In this document: positions 33,699 through 45,874 of the stretch, piece by piece
How positions within the stretch are numbered: the stretch's first letter is position 1
How the letters are laid out: every line of letters begins with the position of its first letter
Assembly: GCF_040712315.1 (NCBI RefSeq)
Contig: NC_134024.1
Location: forward strand, 1,054,001 to 1,118,000
Length of the DNA stretch: 64,000 bases
Direction: 5' to 3'
Source of the DNA: Castanea sativa
Taxonomy: Eukaryota > Streptophyta > Magnoliopsida > Fagales > Fagaceae
Notes under the pieces: model-generated
Told to the model about the DNA's origin: nothing
Database searches by the model: none
The model's input: only the letters and a program-made list of their open reading frames with translations
Position numbers and translations under genes: made by a program

Positions 33699-35880
33699 TT
33701 TTTTTTTTTTGAGGGGGAAGTTTGAAATTTTATTAATGAATGCCTCTCAAATCGGCTTGTAAAACTGAAAATAGCTGTGGTGGGACATCTTCCATCTACA
33801 TTACAAGATCCGGAATGCTTTTTGCATATTTAGCCAGACTATGCGCTACTTGATTACCTTCTCTCTTAGTGTGAGAGTATGATAATTCATCAAAATTATT
33901 TGCTAAAGATTTGACATTGTCTATCAACAAACCAATAGGAGATAAACTGTTAGCATCCTCCCTTAAAGCTTTTATCACTGCTAACGAGTCACCTTCCAGG
34001 ATAGCTCGTTTTATGCCGATATTTGAAGCGAAAGAAAGGGCAGCAGTTGCTGCCATGGTTTCAATCTCACACCCACTGTATGCCACTGGAATTTTCTTTG
34101 CACAGGACGCCATAACCAATCCTTCATCGTTCCTTATAACCTATGAAGCACGGGTGCGTTTCGGGATTCGGGTGCGGGTGCGGGACTCGGCAATTTTTGA
34201 AAAAGTAGGGTGCGGGTGCGGCGGGGTGCGACGATTAAAAAATTCTTAAAAATATTTTTATTTATATTTTTAATATATTGCTAAACATACTTTTTTACAT
34301 TATATAAATATATACCAAATTTAAGAACAATGGTAAATAATAACTAGAATACAGAGAATAGGAGAAAGCCTAGCTGAAGAGTGAAGGTAGAGAGTGGGAG
34401 AGAGGCTCAAGAAAAATGAAGAGGGAGAGGGTTGGGTTTTGGTTTTTTTCCAAACGGTGCGTTTGCACCTCTTTTTTTTTTTTTTTTTTCCAGCCATAAG
34501 CACCTGTTGTTGTTTTTTTTTTTTTTTTTTTTTGAATTTCGGCCGGTATCGGCCGATTTCGCCCGGACCGATTTCACCCGATTCGGGCCAAATCGGCCCA
34601 ATTTCGCGCGCGTCGGCCCGAATCGGCGCGAATCGCACCGAAAAAAATGTTTTTTTATTGCTGGACGCGGCACGGACGCGCAGGCAGCGGCGTTGCCTGC
34701 GCGTCGCCGCGTCCGACGCGGGTGCGGCGGCCCAAACGCCGCACCCGTGCTTCATAGCTTATAACCACGCCGATCCCAGACTTATTTTCATTCGCAAACA
34801 CCGCACCATCGAAGTTAATAATTACTAACTCCACAGAGGGCGGCCTCCAACGTTTTTCTTCAGCTCTATTACTCTGTCTTACGATTTCAACAGTATCCAC
34901 CTGCTGTGCCTTGAAAAATCTCGCCACCAAGCTTTAGAGACTGATGCTACCTGATGAAGTGCTGTTACAGGTTGGTTTAGTCGAGCCTTGTTCCGTTGAT
35001 TCCAAACAGTCCAAGCCGTGACAGCAAACAGCTCCATATTCCTGTCTTCTGCTATGATCCATGAGAAAAGCTCCTTGAAGTCCATGAACCCAACTGAGTT
35101 TCTGAAGTGCCACAGCTCCATATCACTCCAGACCACGTCTAGCTCTGAGCAAGCCCATAAAGCATGAAGTGGGTCTTCATGGGCAACATGACATCGATCA
35201 CAAAGTGGATCGACAGTGATGGTTCGTCTTAGCAGAGCTATTTTAGTGGGCATGGCATTACGGCAAGCTCTCCACATGAGATTCTTCACTTTTGGTGGCA
35301 CCTTCATTGACTAGATCCTTTTCCAAAGCTGCTTGTCACTGTCTGGTGAGGCTTGTGGGATGGATGAAATTTCAGCTTCTTCTTTAAGAAATTTATACCC
35401 CGATTTGCAGGTATAATCTCCATTACTAGTGAAAGGCCAGTACAGCTTGTCCTCTAAAGCAGCACGGCTCAATGGGATTTTTTTTATGCTCTCTGCAACC
35501 TCTGGAACAAACAACCCATCCACCAACTCTTGATATCCACTCTCTTTTAATGGGGTCTATTAGAGAATCTACATTTGAATTTGCAAAATCCTCTATAGGG
35601 CATTCAAGTAATGGTGCTGTACACGTCTTGGGTAGCCATTTACTCTGCCAGATTTTTATCTTCTGCCCATTCCCAACTCTCCACCTAGCTCCACTTAGAA
35701 TTACATCCCTTCCTCTAAGAATACTCCTCCAACCATATGAGCCTAATCTTGAATCAGGTGCCTCCAAAATAGAAGTGTTTGGGACTTTAGCTATGATGTC
35801 GAGGAACTTTAGGTGTAATTTAATCCCATGTGATGCCAAAATGCTAGCTTTTATAAGGGCGGCGCTACCTAATGTTTAAT
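33699..35880 (-). mobile_element. L1-type LINE, 5'-truncated ORF2 end
   Basis: The minus strand encodes the end of a plant LINE ORF2 in broken frames. Order: pre-zinc region (GARWRVGNGQKIKIWQSKWL, about 35660), EVAESIKKIPLS with a frameshift near 35545, the zinc-binding domain (CDRCHVAHEDPLHALWACSE, about 35190), a TAG at about 35310 where W is expected, then a plant RNase H (INFDGAVFANENKSGIG; EIETMAATAAL; LEGDSLAVIKAL; HTKREGNQVAHSLAKYA). The RNase H is split by the MITE at 34141-34757. The poly(A) tail is the T-run at about 33699-33710. Confidence 0.85.
34141..34757. mobile_element. 617-bp hAT-like MITE nested in the LINE RNase H
   Basis: Ends CTATGAAGCACGGGTGCG and its exact inverse CGCACCCGTGCTTCATAG. 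The 8-bp target duplication CTTATAAC is perfect (34133-34140 and 34758-34765). Removing element and one target copy restores the LINE frame (GIGVVI followed by RNDEGLVMAS). Same family as 19495-20105, with GC-rich ends of GGTGCGGG and CGGCCC words and two T-runs inside. Confidence 0.85.
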
Positions 35881-36270
35881 TGTTTAGATCGTTCACATGT
35901 GTTCATGTGAACGATCTTACTTTGAAAAATAAAATTATATATCCTAGAAAAAAAAATTTTAAATTAACATGGGTTGTTCATTATTGACCTCCCTAAAAAG
36001 AATTTTTTTAAAAAAATCTTTAAGCACTCTAAATAAAAATTTGAGTCCAGTGAAAATAAAATTGGGTTAATTACTTGTTTGGCAGGATCCAGATTCAGGG
36101 ATCGAATCATAGGATTGGCATGAGGATTGTGAGATCCTATTTTTTGATTAAAAACAATCCATAATTATAATTTACAATATATATATATATATATATTAAA
36201 GAAACATTGAAAAAAAATTAATTTTTGACACAAATTAGTTAAATTACTAATAAAGTATCAAATTACAAAT

Positions 36271-36560
36271 CACTATAAGAAAAAAGCCTTATTACAACAA
36301 AATTTTTTGTTGCAATAAACCTATACTGCAAAAAAAAAAAAAAAAAAAATTATGTTGCCCACTGTTGCGATAAAGTATATGGTAATAGACTATTACAATA
36401 AAAATATTGTTGCTATAATTTGTTACAACAAAATTTTTTTATGATAGGACAGTCTATGGTAATAGATTATTGCAATAAAAATATTGTTGTTATAATTTGT
36501 TACAACAAAATTTTTGTTATGATAGAATAGTACGATTGATCATTATAAATAACATTATCG
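36271..36560. mobile_element. CACTA-like terminal fragment with internal repeats
   Basis: It begins CACTATAAGAAAAAAGCC, the form of a CACTA (En/Spm) terminus. Behind it are repeated subterminal words: TTACAACAAAATTTTTTGTT and two tandem copies of about 75 bp carrying GGTAATAGA, AATAAAAATATTGTTG and TATAATTTGTTACAACAAA. The opposite terminus was not found, so limits and class are tentative. Confidence 0.4.
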
Positions 36561-37125
36561 TCATTTTTAGTAGCCACATGACCTGCATCATCTAATAGAT
36601 AATCATTAAAACATTTGGGGATTCATTCACTTCATTTCCATTGGCATCACCAAACTCAGATGCATCCCTAATAGTATGATTTTTTTTTTTTTTATCATTT
36701 TTCACCTAGCCAAAAAACAAAGGAAGTTTATATCTAAAGTTTTATCAATTTGGGCTAAGGCCACTTGATCATCTGTTTATTAAAGTTTTTTTTTTTTTTT
36801 TTATATATAATAAATTTGGGGCATTTGGGCTCCATTTGGAGGCCCAAAAAAAGAATTTTTCATTTTATTTTTAATTTTTAATATAATAGGATCTTAAGTA
36901 CCCTATAAGATCCTAAGATCCGAATCAGGATCCCTCATGAATTTGACCTTAGTAGAGATCCTAGTGAGATCCAAGACGGTTTAAGGATGTCAGATATTAG
37001 AATTGTAAGATCGTAATATTCGGATCAGGATACTGATAACCATGGTTTGGTCCATAAACTTTACATTATGTGTCAATTTGGTCTCTAACATTTTTAATGT
37101 GTCAGTTTAGTTCCTAACTTTTTAA

Positions 37126-38151
37126 TAAGGGTGTGCATGGGTTGAGTTGGGTCGGGTTGAGGAGTTTTTTCAACCCAACCCACCATGACGAGTTAAAGAA
37201 AATCCAACCCAACCCAACCCATTATAGGGGTCCAACACAACCCAACCCACGTGAATCAAGTTAGGTTGGGTTGGACAATTTTTAAAAAAAAAAATTTCAT
37301 TATTACTATTATTATCATTAAATTGAACATTAGAACAATGCCACCACAAATAAGAACAAATTTATAACCAAATGATCATGAGTATAACACCAAACAAATA
37401 CAAACTATATGAGAAGAACTTAGGGCTTGGGTTTTATTTACGAAGATGGGCAAAATATTAAATAAAAAATTATATAATATATATTTTTAAAATTTTAAAA
37501 TATATTAAATATAGGCTGGTCGGGTTGGGTTAGGTAGATTTCTAAATCTCATGACCTGAACCTAACCTAACCCACTGTAAAAAAAATTTCATGACTTAAC
37601 CTAACCCACTAACCATTAAAAACCAACCCAACCCGGTGGGTTGGATTGGGTCGGGTCGGTTTTAGTGGGTTGGCAGTAGGGGCAGAACTACATGTTAGGG
37701 TGGGGGGCCCCAAAAATTTTTGAAAATATTTTTATATTATAGAGAAATATTTAATATTTTAATAATTAGCCCCCAAATATTTGAGTTAGTCAAATAAAGT
37801 TCTAAAAAAATTTGTCCAATTGGTCTTTAGTAGTTATAGAGAATGTATTGGTTTTCAAATTCTTTTTTTATTTTTTATTTTTTGTAAAATGTGTTTTTGT
37901 ATTTCTTAAAATCTTCAGGAGAGAGTTTCACATACATACACACTTAGATTAAAGTAGAGTAAAATTTCTATTTTGTATCAAAAAAAAAATTCACTATAAA
38001 AGATACTACATTCGCTATGTGTATATAGATGTATGTGTTTGTGTATGTGTATGGAAGTTTGTATAAACTAATAATTTATTAACACAAATCGGCTCCCCCA
38101 AACAAAAATTTTTGGCTCCGCCCTTGGTTGGCGGGTTCACTGCACACCCTT
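37126..38151. mobile_element. hAT-like non-autonomous element rich in AACCC words
   Basis: The ends are TAAGGGTGTGCA and its exact inverse TGCACACCCTTA. The TAGGGGTGTGCA type of end is known from plant hAT elements. Subterminal regions are arrays of GGGTTG and CAACCC words on both sides. The flanks ACTTTTTA and ACTTTGTG may be an 8-bp duplication with two changes. No transposase is present. Confidence 0.55.
37918..37991 (+). mobile_element. SINE 3' fragment, copy 4
   Basis: AGGAGAGAGTTTCACATACA, a TTAGATTAAAGTAGAGTAAA body and a poly(A) run ending at about 37990 match the 3' half of the SINE copies at 16676 and 33053, here on the plus strand. It lies inside the hAT-like element. Confidence 0.55.
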
Positions 38152-39047
38152 ACTTTGTGGTATTGTGTCAAAATGGTCCTTGCCATTAAATGATGGATGT
38201 AATGATACATATTTAATAGGGAATATCCTTTGCAAAAGTTTAAGGCTATGAGAATTTTTAATGTTTGTGTGAAGCATTCTTAATTTATGATGTTGAGGAA
38301 CCTTAGGTGTGATTATAGACACTTCATTTGTATCCATTACGATTCGAGCTCTCATTCCTCAATGAAGAAATCAATAGAAGGGTTTGAGACTGGTCTAAGT
38401 CCTAGCTAAAGAAACTCTTCAACTTAAAGAATGCTTTGGAAGAGGAAAAACCTTGCAAGAACCCCAAGCAGGTGTATGCATACTTAAGCCAGCATACTCG
38501 AGCATGTGTTTGCACTTAGGTTTAAGAAGTTCATGTAAAGAAAGTTTTTAATGGAAATGTGGCAAAGCTAATCCCACATTGCTTGGGAAGAGCTCTATCC
38601 CTTCTCTCTAAACCCTATAAAAAGGCCCCATGACTCTTTTCCCACAACACACCGAATCTACTCCAAAAAAGTGATTTAAAGAGAAGTTCTTTACTTTAAA
38701 AAGCATCCCAAGTTAAAGTTTCTTGTCAAGGACCTATTAGCGTATAAATCCTCTAGTTAAACTCATTGTTTTGAATTCTATTCCATTCCGGCCAAAACTG
38801 CTGGAAAATATTGTACCAGTAAGCAAACCGGAATGAAATACCTCCTTGTTCCATCTCAAGCAAAATTTTGGCACATTCTGAGAATTCCGGTTGATTTCGA
38901 CCAATACTGGCTGGTATTCAAATTTCGGCCAATGGAATTGGTTCCTCTTCTTCGTCTTCTTCCATTTTTCTGGGTTAGTCAGCAGTGACCCAACACTTTC
39001 CTCCATTTTATTCTCTTTTGTAGGCAACCATAAACCCTTATCGGCAC
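38152..39047. other. Gene-free stretch, possibly LTR-derived
   Basis: No gene. About 38218-38282 matches 33640-33697, the flank of the LINE. Around 38610 the phrase CCCTATAAAAAGGCCCC looks like a TATA box of an LTR or gene promoter, but nothing coding follows. Confidence 0.35.
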
Positions 39048-40960
39048 TTTGTTGACACCCCATTTTGCAACCCATGTTTAACCTCACATGGAGGGTAAAA
39101 GAGTAATTTCACCTTGAAAATAGACATCTTAATTGTGGCCATCAAATCCTTAATTTCATTTCATCAAAATGATCTTGATGTTGTAACGATCAAATTGACT
39201 GGTCATAAACCTTAATCGGACCATTAGATTGAAAGTTATCATCAAATCAAGTTTTACTAGCTAAGATGCACTATTCCAAATTGAGTTTGACTATATGTGA
39301 TTATGAAAAATTGATTCCAATTGGTTATAATTATAATCAATTTGAAATTAATGACGCGTCATAATTTGATTGGCTAGGACTACAATTTATAGTAAGGTTG
39401 TGCACATTTGATTAATTAGATAATCAAACATTAATTGTTTAATGAGTAATTTGTATAATTATCTTTTTAATTGGGGTAAATTTGGGACTGATTAATTCTG
39501 AAGTGGAAGTTATTGGAGCCTATTAATGTTAATTAGAAACCAATTTGGAGCCAATTAATGTTAATTATGCTGAAACTATTTTCCAACAAATGACCTCTGC
39601 TCATCATTTCATTGATATCTCTCTAAATATTTTGAATCTATGAGTGAGGTTAATTTTTACAAAAACTAGACATCTGTGGCTTCAATTTGACCACAAGAAT
39701 GAGGCAGTTCCGATCAAAATTAAGAATGATATGATTTTTCAAAATTAACTCTGAAACTATTACAAGAGCTCGGGGAAAACCAAGGTTTTAGACATTTTGC
39801 TTGCACATCACTCCCACTAACCTCCAAATTTAATGTACCATCTTTCTCTAAATATTGAAATAGGGTTTAGGTTCATGATTCTCTTTAATCTTTTATCAAC
39901 CCTTATTAAAAGCCCTTCCATTCATAATTTCTCCACCACCACTATATAAACTCTCATTTTCTCCATTCCAAGATACAGAAACACTCTTTCTTCTCCCCTC
40001 TTGATTTCTAGTGAAATAAAGTATTCTTGTCTTATTTTGGTCTTCTTGAGACTTAAGATATTAAGTGAGACCCACTCTCTCTTGAAGGCCTCCATCAAGA
40101 GTCTCTTCTTTCACCGTGTGGATCTTGCATGAAGGATAATCCATTAACATAACTTGTTTTTTTTATATAACTATGATGAGAATTTAAGATTAGAGCATGC
40201 TAATGACTATTTAAATTTCCTAAATATGTTTGAATGTTCTTAAATGTTGATATGTGCTCTTCACATGTTCTTAGTTGTTCATTACATGTTTATGCATGAC
40301 ACTAGCTTTGATCTTAAATCCTAATCCAAAATATGAAAAATATGTTAATTTCATAATTCTTTCAAATCCTTAAATCTAGGATATCACCATCCACACACAT
40401 TCACTAGAATTTATTTTTTCAATCGAAATGCAATAATTAATAAACGGAATTAGGGTTTATCATATGAATACACATTAAATTCAACATGCAAATTTATTGA
40501 TATCATATTCTATTATATGATATGAATGTTGGCCACCATAATCCAAAAGACTGGTTTTACTGGGCAAGGTGGGTGCTTAACACCTTCCTACCTTGTAACA
40601 TAGTCTCTGAACTTAGATTAAGGGTTAATAGATCAATGTTTATCTATGTAATTTTTAATTTCTAGATTATAACTAGGAAACAAAGTCATGTACTTTATCT
40701 TAGTTTGTATCTAGGACCAAAGCTATATAATTTTCTATGATCAATGTAAATTCAGTTTCAAATTAATAAAATGATGAAATTTTCAATTATGGTTTTTTTT
40801 TTCCAATAATTAAATAAGTGGTGACTCCATTGCAAAAACCTTAATCTAAAGGGGAAAATATAATTAGTTGAACCTCTATTTTGAGGGGCAATAACATAAC
40901 TTCACCCATTCACATGGGTTTGGCCCAATTCCGAAAGGGGCCGGGGGTGCGGTCTATCAT
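39048..40960 (+). mobile_element. Probable solo or decayed long LTR
   Basis: It opens with TGTTGACACCCCATTTTGC, a usual start of long plant gypsy LTRs. It has a TATA-like CTATATAAACTCTC at about 39952 followed by a polyadenylation-rich stretch. It closes with GTGGTGACTCCATTGC and CCGAAAGGGGCCGGGGG phrases common near such LTR ends. No coding domain is attached on either side, so a solo LTR is inferred. The right limit is uncertain. Confidence 0.45.
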
Positions 40961-40965
40961 ACACT

Positions 40966-40983
40966 TCTTCTTCTTCTTCTTCT

Positions 40984-41041
<58 letters not shown>
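40966..41041 (+). repeat. Compound (TTC)n(TC)n microsatellite
   Basis: CTT units (about 40967-40987) run into an uninterrupted CT tract of about 54 bp ending at 41041. A short open frame crosses it but shows only Leu-Ser repeats and is not a gene. Confidence 0.9.
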
Positions 41042-41044
<3 letters not shown>

Positions 41045-42223
41045 TAGCTTGGTTTGTCTATCATGTCTTGTTTATTGTTATAGACTTTATGGTTTTATTT
41101 TAAAACTAGTTTTGCACGTGCTTGCTATTGTACTCAATAGTCACATGAGATCAAATATAGAACCTATTATCAACTTGTATCTATAATATAAATTCCAATT
41201 TAGATCAATCCCACTTCTAAAATCAAATCCAAATTAAAGAAGACACATATTCTATGTCATGAAACAATGAAAATAATTTGAAAAGTACTTTTCAATGCCA
41301 TCAAAACATTGAACGTCATCAAAATTCAAAACATCATAAAGAATTTATAAACAATGATCTTTCTCTTGACTTCTTAAACGTTTAATCTCATTTGCTAATC
41401 CACACTTTCTACTTTGTCAAAGGCATAACCTCTCAAGTATCTGTAGTGTTAAGCCATAAAACATGCACATGATGCATAGGTATTGTTTTTTGTGATGTAG
41501 TGAGGTAAGTGACAGTAAGTCATGCATAATTACATGAACATGTATATGAAATTGATGATAAACATGATATACTTGATGAATATGATGAGTTTAATGATGA
41601 ATATGTGTGAAGACAATGTCTATAATGCAATGTGCTTGCTGCCTTTGGCTGATATAATGACATGTTTGCTGCATTGGTTATGTGATGTTGTTTCCATGAT
41701 GCTATGTACATGTCTATACTTAGGTGAATATTAGGTATATGTATGTAATGATGATGTGAAATACCATGCCGAGATGTATGTTAGGACATGTGTAAATGTC
41801 ATGTTTAGATGTACGTACATGATGAGATGCCATGTGATAAGATGTGATGAGATGATGATTGCTATGCCCTAATTAGATGAATATTAGATTGTATGCTAAA
41901 TGTATTTTAGGATACTCTTTATGTGTGTGTGTGTGTGTGTGTAGATAGCCTATTAGAGGACCATTTGATGGAATTAAGATATGGAACACAATGAGTGGAA
42001 ATTGACCTATGAGTCGAGTGGGGTTGGGTGCCTAACATCACGGGCGCTTGCGCCCACCGTGACGACTTTACTGGGGATAGAGAAGTTTAACTCCATTATA
42101 TTCCATCTCCTAAATCTAACAAAGACGCTTCTAATATGGTTACACATACTTTCATTGGAAACTATCATGCAACGATTTCAAAATATGAAAACTTGTAAAA
42201 GAAATGGTAAAACTCCATGCATT

Positions 42224-42260
<37 letters not shown>

Positions 42261-42870
42261 TGTAATGTTGATATATTCAAGTTTTCTTTTTATGAAATTT
42301 TGTTTAATTTAAGTTTCTTAATAACTAATCTAAAAAAAAAAATTCTGGAGTCACCACTGGAACAATCTTTATTCTAGGTTGTTAAATGCCTTGATTTCCT
42401 GCTAGAATAAATACAACAAAACCTAGATTATGTGTGCGACTTGAGAACTTGACATGTTTCACTTCAAATCCACAATTAATGCTCATTATCCAGAATCTCT
42501 AATAGTAAGCATTAAAAATTGCAGGATGATAAGAAAGAATGAAAAGAAAAATACTTCAGAGTTGTTTAATTTGAGTAGAAGTGGAATGATGAAGGATATG
42601 ATAAATCAAGTTTCCTTCCTGCTGCCAGCACTCTCCATCCACCCCACCCCCCCCCCCTTCCCCACCTCGATTTATTGGTTATTATTAAAGTTGCACTATG
42701 ATAGTCCTTAAGCACTAGAATCCGATGTGCTAAAAGACTCTAAATGCTATTTTAGCACGCCATAGAGCAAAAAACTCCCTCTCCATCCAATGTGTTGCTT
42801 GAGTAAAAATTTGCAAAAAATATTTACAATCATCTGGTCCTAGGATTTGCTAAAATGCTACTTTTATATA

Positions 42871-42954
<84 letters not shown>

Positions 42955-43612
42955 GGGTTTATGGTGGTGGTAGGTTTTTGGGGTTGTAGCGGTTTAAAAA
43001 AAAAATGGTGCAAAAGTAGCATTTTGACGTGCTAAAGTAGTTTTTTTTTTTTTTTTTGGCAAAGCTTGAGTCTAGTATCCAATTACATCACACCTATTAA
43101 GAAGGCAACACGTGTCCATTTTTGGTTACATATCATCATTCCAACGAGTCTGGTGCACTGGATGTATTAGGCTCAAGTCAAGTCTTCTTTTATTTTTTTA
43201 ATTCCTAAAAAATAAGTATTTTTTTTCACACCAAATGCTAATGCTAGGCGTTTATAAGGAATTTAAAGTAATTATTATATATATAAAAAAAATAAATAAA
43301 TAAAAACTTTTAACTGCCTTATGCATATTTACCTATTCATCCTTTCTCAGAGAGAATGGCCTCATTGAAAGAAAAGGGTGATGAGCTAGGATCAAGTTCC
43401 GATGCTATACAACGGGTGCAATTACCCTTCCCCACCCACCCCTGCACTCACAAAAAGCTTTTATCACTTTTATTTTTTAACTTTTTATTTATTTATTTAA
43501 TGGTTGAGAATTTTTTTTTTTTTTTAGTCATTGAGAACAAGTGCAATATCACTTGATTGAAAGATAAAGGAGACTCAAGTGTTGGATGCTAAGAGATGGG
43601 AAAGAGATCTAA
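41042..43612. other. Gene-free stretch with ATG-rich LTR-like part and microsatellites
   Basis: About 41465-41880 is unusually rich in ATG/GATGA words on the plus strand, a texture seen in some long plant LTRs. The phrase TGGGTGCCTAACATCACGG (about 42028) matches the LTR motif near 40570. (GT)n lies at 41925-41942, (TA)n at about 42225-42260, and (TA)n followed by (TC)n at 42867-42952. Confidence 0.4.
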
Positions 43613-44147
43613 GAGCATCCACATTGGTGGAGAGAAAAATTTGACTATTTGGCATATATAAAAGTCACTTTATCCATTTTATCTTTTTACTTTATAATAC
43701 ACTCAACATCACTAGATTTATATTTTTAGCTATTTGATTAAAATAATATAAAGAACTCATTCAAATAAAATAAAAAATATTTACCACAAAAACCATTCAA
43801 CCAGCCACAATTACCTCCACCACCACTCCACCATCTACAACCTCCATGTGGCAACCACATCCCATGAAAAAAAAAGAAAAGAAAGAAGCACAAGCCATCA
43901 CTACCAGCCACCACCACCGACCCACCATTTTAACCATAACCCACTGTTACAACCAAACCCTTAGCCAAAATCAAACCTACAAACAAAATCAAACACCAAA
44001 CCACCAACACAACCGCCATTTCAACCACAATGACAACCACAACCACCATCACCACCACCACCAAACCCACAGTGTATAGCTAAAAATAGTTGTGCACTAT
44101 AGCTGAGAAGCCAAATTATTTGGCTTTGGCTCCACCAATGCAGCCCT
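43613..44147. mobile_element. Non-autonomous DNA transposon with imperfect inverted ends
   Basis: The left end is GAGCATCCACATTGGTGGAG and the right end, inverted, GGGCTGCATTGGTGGAGCCA. Both continue into an AAATAATTTGGC-like motif. The interior has a CCA-rich stretch (43800-44065) that gives a meaningless His/Thr/Asn-rich frame. TIR type and possible 3-bp TAA/TAG flanks suggest PIF/Harbinger, but this is weak. Confidence 0.5.
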
Positions 44148-44554
44148 AGTTTTGTATTTGGCGGTATTAAAAATAGCAATAAGGCTTTTTAGCACCACCA
44201 ATAATAATGCTCTTAAAGATACAATATTAAACTAGTTGAGGGACAGCTCAATCCCTTTGAAAGCTCAACCATTTCCCTCATTTCAAATGGAGCACATCGA
44301 ACACGGTGGGATTGTTGCCCAACAACACTGCTCTTTACCAACTACTCCTTCCAATGTTTCAAAAGCTACAACATTTTTTGAGCATGAGAAAGAACATGCT
44401 GAACTAAGCAAAAATCAATCAATTCTATTATTACTGCAGAAAAATACATGAAAATCATTGATTTTTTTTATTTACAAAATCAAATTAAATTGAATAAAAA
44501 TAAAGCTGTAAAAAAAATCCAAATTATTAAAACAAAAGAAGACAAGAAATGAAG

Positions 44555-44589
<35 letters not shown>

Positions 44590-45550
44590 AAGTAGTAATT
44601 CATTTCATAAGGCCTAACGTCCTCATTGATCATGATACGCAGCATCTTGTAGCTGCTCCTCTGCTGTTGCACCGGTATTTCCCAAACACCAGTCTTGTAT
44701 ATGCAAAATGTATAATTTTTTCAGTTAAGAGAAAAGCTGATGTAAAAATAAATAAATAAGACATGCTCCAATGTTGCATTTGATGAACCAAACAGAGAGT
44801 AAATAATCATTTGAATGCAAAAGGCAAATGAATGTGAAATTTAAAATTAGAGACCCAAAAGAGAAAAAAGAATCAAGTTGTAAATAATAGAACTTGTACT
44901 GATCTATAGTTTATCAACTTTATTATGACCAAATAAAGCAATGGGTCTAGAATTTGATCATTTTTACTTTTTTAACTCTTAAATTCCTTCAATATCCCTT
45001 TACCAATACCAAGAAATATGCAGAATCTTCTGCATTTGAGTCCAAATACATTGAAACCCAATTATGTGAAAACTGCTTCAAGACCTTTTATTTTAATTCT
45101 CATCGTTTACAGCATGAAAGTAAAACAGAGAAGGATAAATTAATAGAACCAGACAAGGGCAGAAAAAAAAAAAAAAAGCTGACAATTCCCACAATTGAAG
45201 CTTTGATCTTCCAAGAAGGTTTCAGTTATATACTATGAGACCGAGAAATAAGGAAACAGTTGTTTTGTGAAAAGGAATGATGAAGAGGAAATTCAAGGAG
45301 AAAAATGTTTACTTTATACAGTTGAGCTATTGGTAAGCTGACACCAGATACTCTGGCCATACATATGTAGAAGTACCTTAAACTATGCATACTAAGGATA
45401 CAGTGGACTGAAGCTAGACCCCCGCATACTAATATATGTTTCAGTGTAATATCAAAGTCGGATGATTGTTTAGTCCTTCAATGTCATTAAGTTATATTGA
45501 TACTTTTGTTTATCAAAAATAAAAAAGCTGTATTGATACTTTCAGTCGTA
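44148..45550. other. Gene-free stretch
   Basis: No recognised gene. A frame at 44236-44451 (71 residues) lacks family motifs. A (GA)n tract lies at about 44560-44587. Confidence 0.35.
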
Positions 45551-45553
45551 AGA

Positions 45554-45868
45554 TGTTAAGGACTGGATGGGTTGGGAAATTCTGGTGGGTTGCTTCGAGG
45601 GAACCTAATCCTCCATAGCAGAATTACAGGGACGATAGAGAGGAAGAGAGAGAGAGAGAGAAGAAGAGAATATCCAAATCAACAATTCAATTATCAATGC
45701 CCAATACAATCTGTACTCTTCCCAATATATGCAAGTTACAAAACCCCAACTAACTAACTCTAACCACTAATCAGTTAGTTATGAAGGACTAACTAAACTG
45801 CCACATGTCATGATGAGTAATACTACTTTACTATGCTCATGTATGCTAACTACTATAGGTATCTAACA
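45554..45868 (-). repeat. 3' LTR of the chromovirus
   Basis: 315 bp, TGTTAGATACC...CCTTAACA on the minus strand. It differs from the other LTR mainly by a (GA)n expansion near 45640-45662, an extra CTAA unit and scattered substitutions. The purine-rich tract AAATGGGAGGAGTAA lies directly upstream of it (45869-45885). Confidence 0.9.
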
Positions 45869-45874
45869 TTACTC

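Noticed and set aside
37126..37680. AACCC-rich tract as a telomere-like repeat
   Set aside because: Plant telomeres are TTTAGGG; these words are irregular and lie inside transposon ends.
40881..41186. Open frame over the (TTC)n(TC)n tract
   Set aside because: Only Leu-Ser and Phe repeats from the microsatellite; no domain, and it lies in LTR-like DNA.
41520..41734. Met-rich open frames on both strands
   Set aside because: They follow from ATG/GATGA-rich repeat sequence, not from a coding pattern.
43846..44079. His/Thr/Asn-rich open frame
   Set aside because: Made by a CCA-rich stretch inside a transposon; no start context or family.
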